Below are positions 5,914 through 8,293 of a DNA stretch of 8,293 bases, piece by piece. Source of the DNA: Trebonia sp035571275 (GTDB lineage: Bacteria > Actinomycetota > Actinomycetes > Streptosporangiales > Streptosporangiaceae); NCBI GenBank assembly GCA_035571275.1, contig DATMKQ010000433.1, forward strand, positions 1-8,293. The letters run 5' to 3'. Every line of letters starts with the position of its first letter. Position 1 is the stretch's first letter. The position numbers were made by a program, and so were the translations under genes. The notes under the pieces were generated by a model that ran no database searches, was not told where the DNA came from, and saw only the letters and a list, made by a program, of their open reading frames with translations.

Positions 5914-6404
5914 CACCTAATCGGCATGGATCGGCAGTCGTCGAACTACCAAATGATCTCGACGTTGTCATCACTCGAGAGTTCGACGCTCCGATCGCAC
6001 TCGTCTTCGACGTATTGACGAAGCCGGACCATGTGAGCAAATGGTTCGCTCCACGTGGGTGCGAGATGAAGGAGTGCTCGATGGACCTGCGCGTTGGAGG
6101 GAACTACCACCAGGTCTTCGTGACCGGCGACGGAACCGAGTGCTCGTTTCGCGGAACCTATCTGGAAATCGAGCCGCCAACCCGGACGGTCGAGACGTGG
6201 GTGTTCGAAGGGCGTCCGCATCTGGACGCCGTCGAGACGATAGAGCTGCACGAAGCCGACGGAGTGACGAAGCTGACCACGAGGCTGACGTTCCGCGACA
6301 AGGCGAGCCGTGACGAGGACATTCAGGGCGGATTCGACGGTGTCGGAGAAAGCTTCGACCACATGGAAGATCTCTTGACGGCATTGCTCGGCCCACAGGA
6401 ATAG
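5910..6404 (+). CDS. SRPBCC/AHSA1 (activator of Hsp90 ATPase homologue 1-like) domain protein
   Basis: This 164-residue soluble protein has the START/Bet v1-like AHSA1 fold. Signatures are VITREFDAPIALVFDVLTKP (20-39), HVSKWFAPRG, MDLRVGGNYHQVF, the FRGTYLEIEPPTRTVETW strand pair, and the closing helix FDGVGESFDHMEDLLTALL. Such proteins bind hydrophobic ligands in a deep cavity; their exact role in bacteria is mostly unknown. Next to an ArsR repressor they commonly form a regulator-effector pair. The GTG start overlaps the arsR stop by 4 bp and has a strong ribosome site AAGGAG (5897-5902) 7 nt upstream, unlike its leaderless neighbours. Base composition is lower in GC than in the cob genes (31 of 60 bases G/C at 5941-6000 against 41 of 60 at 4321-4380). 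It converges with the broken hydrolase gene 13 bp downstream, with no obvious terminator between. Confidence 0.9.
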   Translation: MTPNRHGSAVVELPNDLDVVITREFDAPIALVFDVLTKPDHVSKWFAPRGCEMKECSMDLRVGGNYHQVFVTGDGTECSFRGTYLEIEPPTRTVETWVFEGRPHLDAVETIELHEADGVTKLTTRLTFRDKASRDEDIQGGFDGVGESFDHMEDLLTALLGPQE

Positions 6405-6417
6405 GTCCGCGGGTAGG

Positions 6418-7493
6418 TCAGTCGTCGATCGCCTGGTAGGCAGCCGTCCAGAAGTCGAGCTGGATCGACAGCGACCGTGGCTCATGCACCCGCTGCATCA
6501 TGAGGATTGTCGTCATGTCCTCGGCTGGGTCCGTAGCTCCCGACCGAGGGTCCCAGGTGCGTGCGCCGGGTGCGGACCGACATCCCGAAGCCCCAGCCGA
6601 TGTCGTCGAAGTCACCTGGCGAGAAGCCGGAGACCGCCTTCTGCGCCGGGGTCATGTGGTCGCTGGTCATCAGCGTGACTGACGGCCGCGAGAGCGTCCG
6701 CTCGCCGTGTTGCGTGCCGCCGGCGAGCAGGGCCGAGGCGAAGGCAAGGTGATCGCTGGCGGTCGAAACGAGCCCGCTGCCACCTTCTTCGAACGCCGGC
6801 GGCTTGCTCCAGTACCCGTCGGGGCCGTCTTCGACGACGATCTCGTCGGTGGCGTCGCCGCGCTGGTAGGACACGCCGGTGGCGCGGGCGATGAGGACGC
6901 CGGTCACGTTGGCGGCGGTGTGGTACATCCAGCGCTCGCCCAGTCGGTAGACGAGCGGAAGCGTGCCGAGCCGGCGAATCCACTCGTCCGGCGACGGGTC
7001 GCGACCGAGTGGGCCCTCCCCGCGCTCGAGCTCCCCCAGCGCGTCGGAGATCGGCACCGTTCCCGGCTCGGCCACCACACTGCCGGTGCCGAGGCTGTAC
7101 GTGAGCAGATCCCGCACCGTTATCGGGCGTTTCGCCGGGACGGTGTCGTCCAGTGGCCCGTTCGGATCGGCGAGCACGGTCATGTCCGCCTGTTCCGGTA
7201 GGAGCTCGTCGACTGGGTCGTCGAGGCGGAGCGTGCAGTCCTCGACGAGCGTGCATCACGCAGGCGGCGACGATCGGCTTGCTCATCGAGGCGATGCGGC
7301 AGATCGTGTCGGGCGCCATCGGCGTCCGCGAGCCCGCGCCCTCGAAGGCGAGATTGCCCGTTGCCTCGATGTGAACCTCGCCGTGGCGGGCGACGACAGC
7401 GACCGCACCAGGGACGTAGCCGGCGTCGACGTGACGAGTGAGCAGGTCTCGCACGCGGGTCAGCCGTTTCAACGAGAAGCCACCGGTGGTGAT
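6418..7493 (-). pseudogene. Broken beta-lactamase-family serine hydrolase (PF00144-like), with frameshifts and deletions
   Basis: Three reading frames must be joined to recover one protein. The first piece (from about 7493) has the N-terminal fold VRDLLTRHVDAGYVPGAV and the nucleophile motif SMSK (S-x-x-K) in ICRIASMSKPIVAACVM. After that Met (ATG 7256-7254) one extra base, about 7253, shifts the frame; continuity resumes as TLVEDCTLRLDDPVDELLPEQ, then DLLTYSLGTG, RWMYHTAANVTGVLIARATG, GGSGLVSTASDHLAFASALL, GWGFGMSV. At 6532/6531 the frame shifts again, from SVGSY to DPAEDMTTILMMQR and DFWTAAYQAIDD. Relatives have a WDGGLGTSW-like segment there, the third active-site motif, so it appears deleted. 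About 40 residues also seem missing near 6870 (ATGVS/YQ). The expected start codon, after AGGAGG, reads ATC (7493-7491). Intact homologues are penicillin-binding-protein-like esterases of about 400 residues. The frame changes are visible; the deletion sizes rest on family memory. Confidence 0.85.
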
Positions 7494-7554
7494 TCTCCTC
7501 CTGAAGGTAAGGCTCACTGGCGCGACCGCGTTGACGTATAGGAGTACCCCGGTC

Positions 7555-8040
7555 TCAGTACCCTCTAGCGCCCGGAATCCCGTTGCCATGCGAACCCGCG
7601 GGTGTACTACCGAGAATGTCGCGTATCTCGTGGGTGACGCCATCCGGGTACCGGCTAAGAGTCACTATGAGATCGGACCTTTGCGCCGGGGTTGAATATG
7701 CGGCCAGCTCGCGCTTTAGCTGAGAGCGCCGCTCGCGGTCCGCGTCAGTATCGCCGGGGATCATCAGGGCGCGCCAGAACGATAGCAGCCCGGGAATGAT
7801 CAACACGCCGCCCGCGCCTTGTCGCCCTACGACGCCGAGAACCGTGAGCGCTATCCCCGCCAGCAGAGGCCGCCAGCGGGGCCGCACGACGATAACCGTG
7901 AACAGCATGCTGATACGGATGAACCTGCGAATCGGCCCGGCGCGCGCAACCTGCCTGTACTGCGAAGCACCGTGCCCGTCGGCTGGATCGACGGACGAGC
8001 TGAACACGATCAGTCTTCCCCGATGCGGCTGCAGCCTCAT
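7555..8040 (-). CDS. Small hypothetical membrane protein with charged C-terminal domain
   Basis: This 161-residue protein has no function I recognise. A basic N-terminal stretch (1-43) is followed by three short hydrophobic segments (about 41-52, 58-72 and 76-94: LFTVIVV, LLAGIALTVLGVV, GGVLIIPGLLSFWRALMI). It ends in a soluble charged part that begins DTDADRERRSQLKRELAAY and includes STPAQRSDLIVTLSRYPDG and VTHEIRDILGS. The Arg-Glu-Leu helix, the TPAQR turn and RYPDGVTHEIRDIL have the feel of a conserved actinobacterial family of small membrane-anchored proteins. ATG 8040 is supported by AGGAGG (8051-8046) with a 5-nt spacer and a -10-like TATGAT further upstream. An internal ATG at codon 45 would remove the basic stretch but has no ribosome site. 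It lies 61 bp upstream of, and in the same direction as, the broken hydrolase gene. The last dozen residues (AGSHGNGIPGARGY) look less constrained. Confidence 0.72.
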   Translation of the reverse strand: MRLQPHRGRLIVFSSSVDPADGHGASQYRQVARAGPIRRFIRISMLFTVIVVRPRWRPLLAGIALTVLGVVGRQGAGGVLIIPGLLSFWRALMIPGDTDADRERRSQLKRELAAYSTPAQRSDLIVTLSRYPDGVTHEIRDILGSTPAGSHGNGIPGARGY

Positions 8041-8079
8041 GGCGGCCTCCTGCGGTAGGCTCCGCGCTGCCTGTGTGCA

Positions 8080-8085
8080 ATCATA
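8080..8085 (-). promoter_or_regulatory. Candidate -10 element for the membrane-protein gene
   Basis: On the minus strand TATGAT reads from 8085 to 8080, about 40 bases before ATG 8040. No good -35 is at the proper distance; a TTGAGA (8101-8096) is only 10 bases away. A leader of roughly 30 nt containing AGGAGG would follow. Confidence 0.35.
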
Positions 8086-8135
8086 CGCTCCGGGCTCTCA
8101 AGCACTGGCACTGTGCGGTTGGCGGATACAGGCGC

Positions 8136-8169
8136 AGCCGCCTGCATTTGACATGGGTGCGGCTCTTTT
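8136..8169 (+). terminator. Weak hairpin with T run
   Basis: AGCCGC (8136-8141) pairs with GCGGCT (8159-8164) around a 17-nt loop and is followed by CTTTT. The stem is short for a GC-rich genome and no plus-strand gene lies just upstream, so the role is doubtful. The rest of 8041-8223 shows no gene on either strand; 8183-8224 is unusually rich in G and T. Confidence 0.2.
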
Positions 8170-8223
8170 GGAGTGAGCTGCCCAGTTTGTGGTGGTGGCG
8201 GTTGTGGCGTGGCTGCGTGTCAG

Positions 8224-8284
8224 TGAGGCTTCCGTTCCGTATGGTCCTGAAGTGCGAAATCGGGACCGTGGAAGGGAAGCCTCA
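8224..8284. repeat. Long imperfect hairpin at the right edge, possible border or RNA of a mobile element
   Basis: TGAGGCTTCC (8224-8233) pairs with GGAAGCCTCA (8275-8284). After one G/G mismatch, TTCC (8235-8238) pairs with GGAA (8270-8273), then two G-T wobbles and GGTCC (8243-8247) with GGACC (8263-8267). That makes 19 Watson-Crick pairs around a 15-nt apical loop containing GTGCG. An open plus-strand frame runs through it (ATG 8241, starting MVLKCEIGT, still open at the edge), so part could be the beginning of a gene. Identity is unknown; the structure is visible. Confidence 0.6.
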
Positions 8285-8293
8285 GATGGAAGG

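Noticed and set aside
6482..7183. An intact 233-residue gene starting at ATG 7183 on the minus strand.
   Set aside because: The ATG is an internal Met of a longer hydrolase. The essential SMSK nucleophile lies upstream in another frame and the C-terminus runs out of frame, so this is a fragment of the pseudogene and not a gene.
7796..8176. A 126-codon plus-strand open frame opposite the membrane-protein gene.
   Set aside because: It lacks a ribosome site and recognisable motifs. The minus-strand frame has AGGAGG at proper spacing and membrane segments followed by a structured tail.
8252..8293. GTGCGA as the 5' end of a group II intron.
   Set aside because: GTGCG matches the usual intron start, but the bases after it form the second arm of the surrounding hairpin and only about 40 bases remain, so nothing supports an intron.

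Overview
The window comes from a high-GC actinobacterium. The protein-coding thirds are strongly GC-biased, GTG and TTG starts are common, several starts look leaderless, and the gene families (NarL-type response regulator beside a degenerate kinase, CobC of the Rv2231c type, CbiB/CobD, CobQ) are typical of filamentous actinomycetes. I would guess Streptosporangiales or a neighbouring order, but the sequence alone does not fix the genus.

Layout. (1) Positions 1-1249: the 3' end of a degenerate histidine-kinase-like protein, overlapping an intact NarL/LuxR response regulator. Two GC-rich hairpins follow (1227-1268 and 1326-1359) and probably end the transcript. (2) Positions 1466-5047: three cobalamin genes. 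cobC (minus) faces away from cobD/cbiB and cobQ/cbiP (plus). CobC makes aminopropanol phosphate, CobQ makes cobyric acid by amidation, and CobD joins the two, so the block supplies the nucleotide-loop linker half of B12 synthesis. (3) Positions 5065-6404: a GNAT acetyltransferase, an ArsR-type repressor and an AHSA1/SRPBCC protein. Here the GC content visibly falls, suggesting separate ancestry. (4) Positions 6418-7493 (minus): a beta-lactamase-fold serine hydrolase broken by several lesions. (5) Positions 7555-8040 (minus): a small conserved-looking membrane protein. (6) Positions 8041-8293: no confident gene, but a long hairpin near the right edge.

The main regulatory theme is leaderless starts. 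Four plus-strand genes (cobD, cobQ, GNAT, arsR) each have a TAnnnT hexamer 6-7 nt before the start codon, with no Shine-Dalgarno sequence. At cobQ this -10-plus-start module is exactly duplicated in tandem (18 bp x 2), giving two in-frame starts. At arsR a 22-bp near-perfect palindrome fills the promoter spacer, which points to autorepression of arsR-AHSA1. A 6-4-6 dyad lies between cobC and cobD, where there is no room for a B12 riboswitch.

I saw no CRISPR array, tRNA, rRNA or complete mobile element. I found no clear evidence for a wholly new system. The duplicated cobQ start module, the arsR operator and the right-edge hairpin are the items most worth checking.
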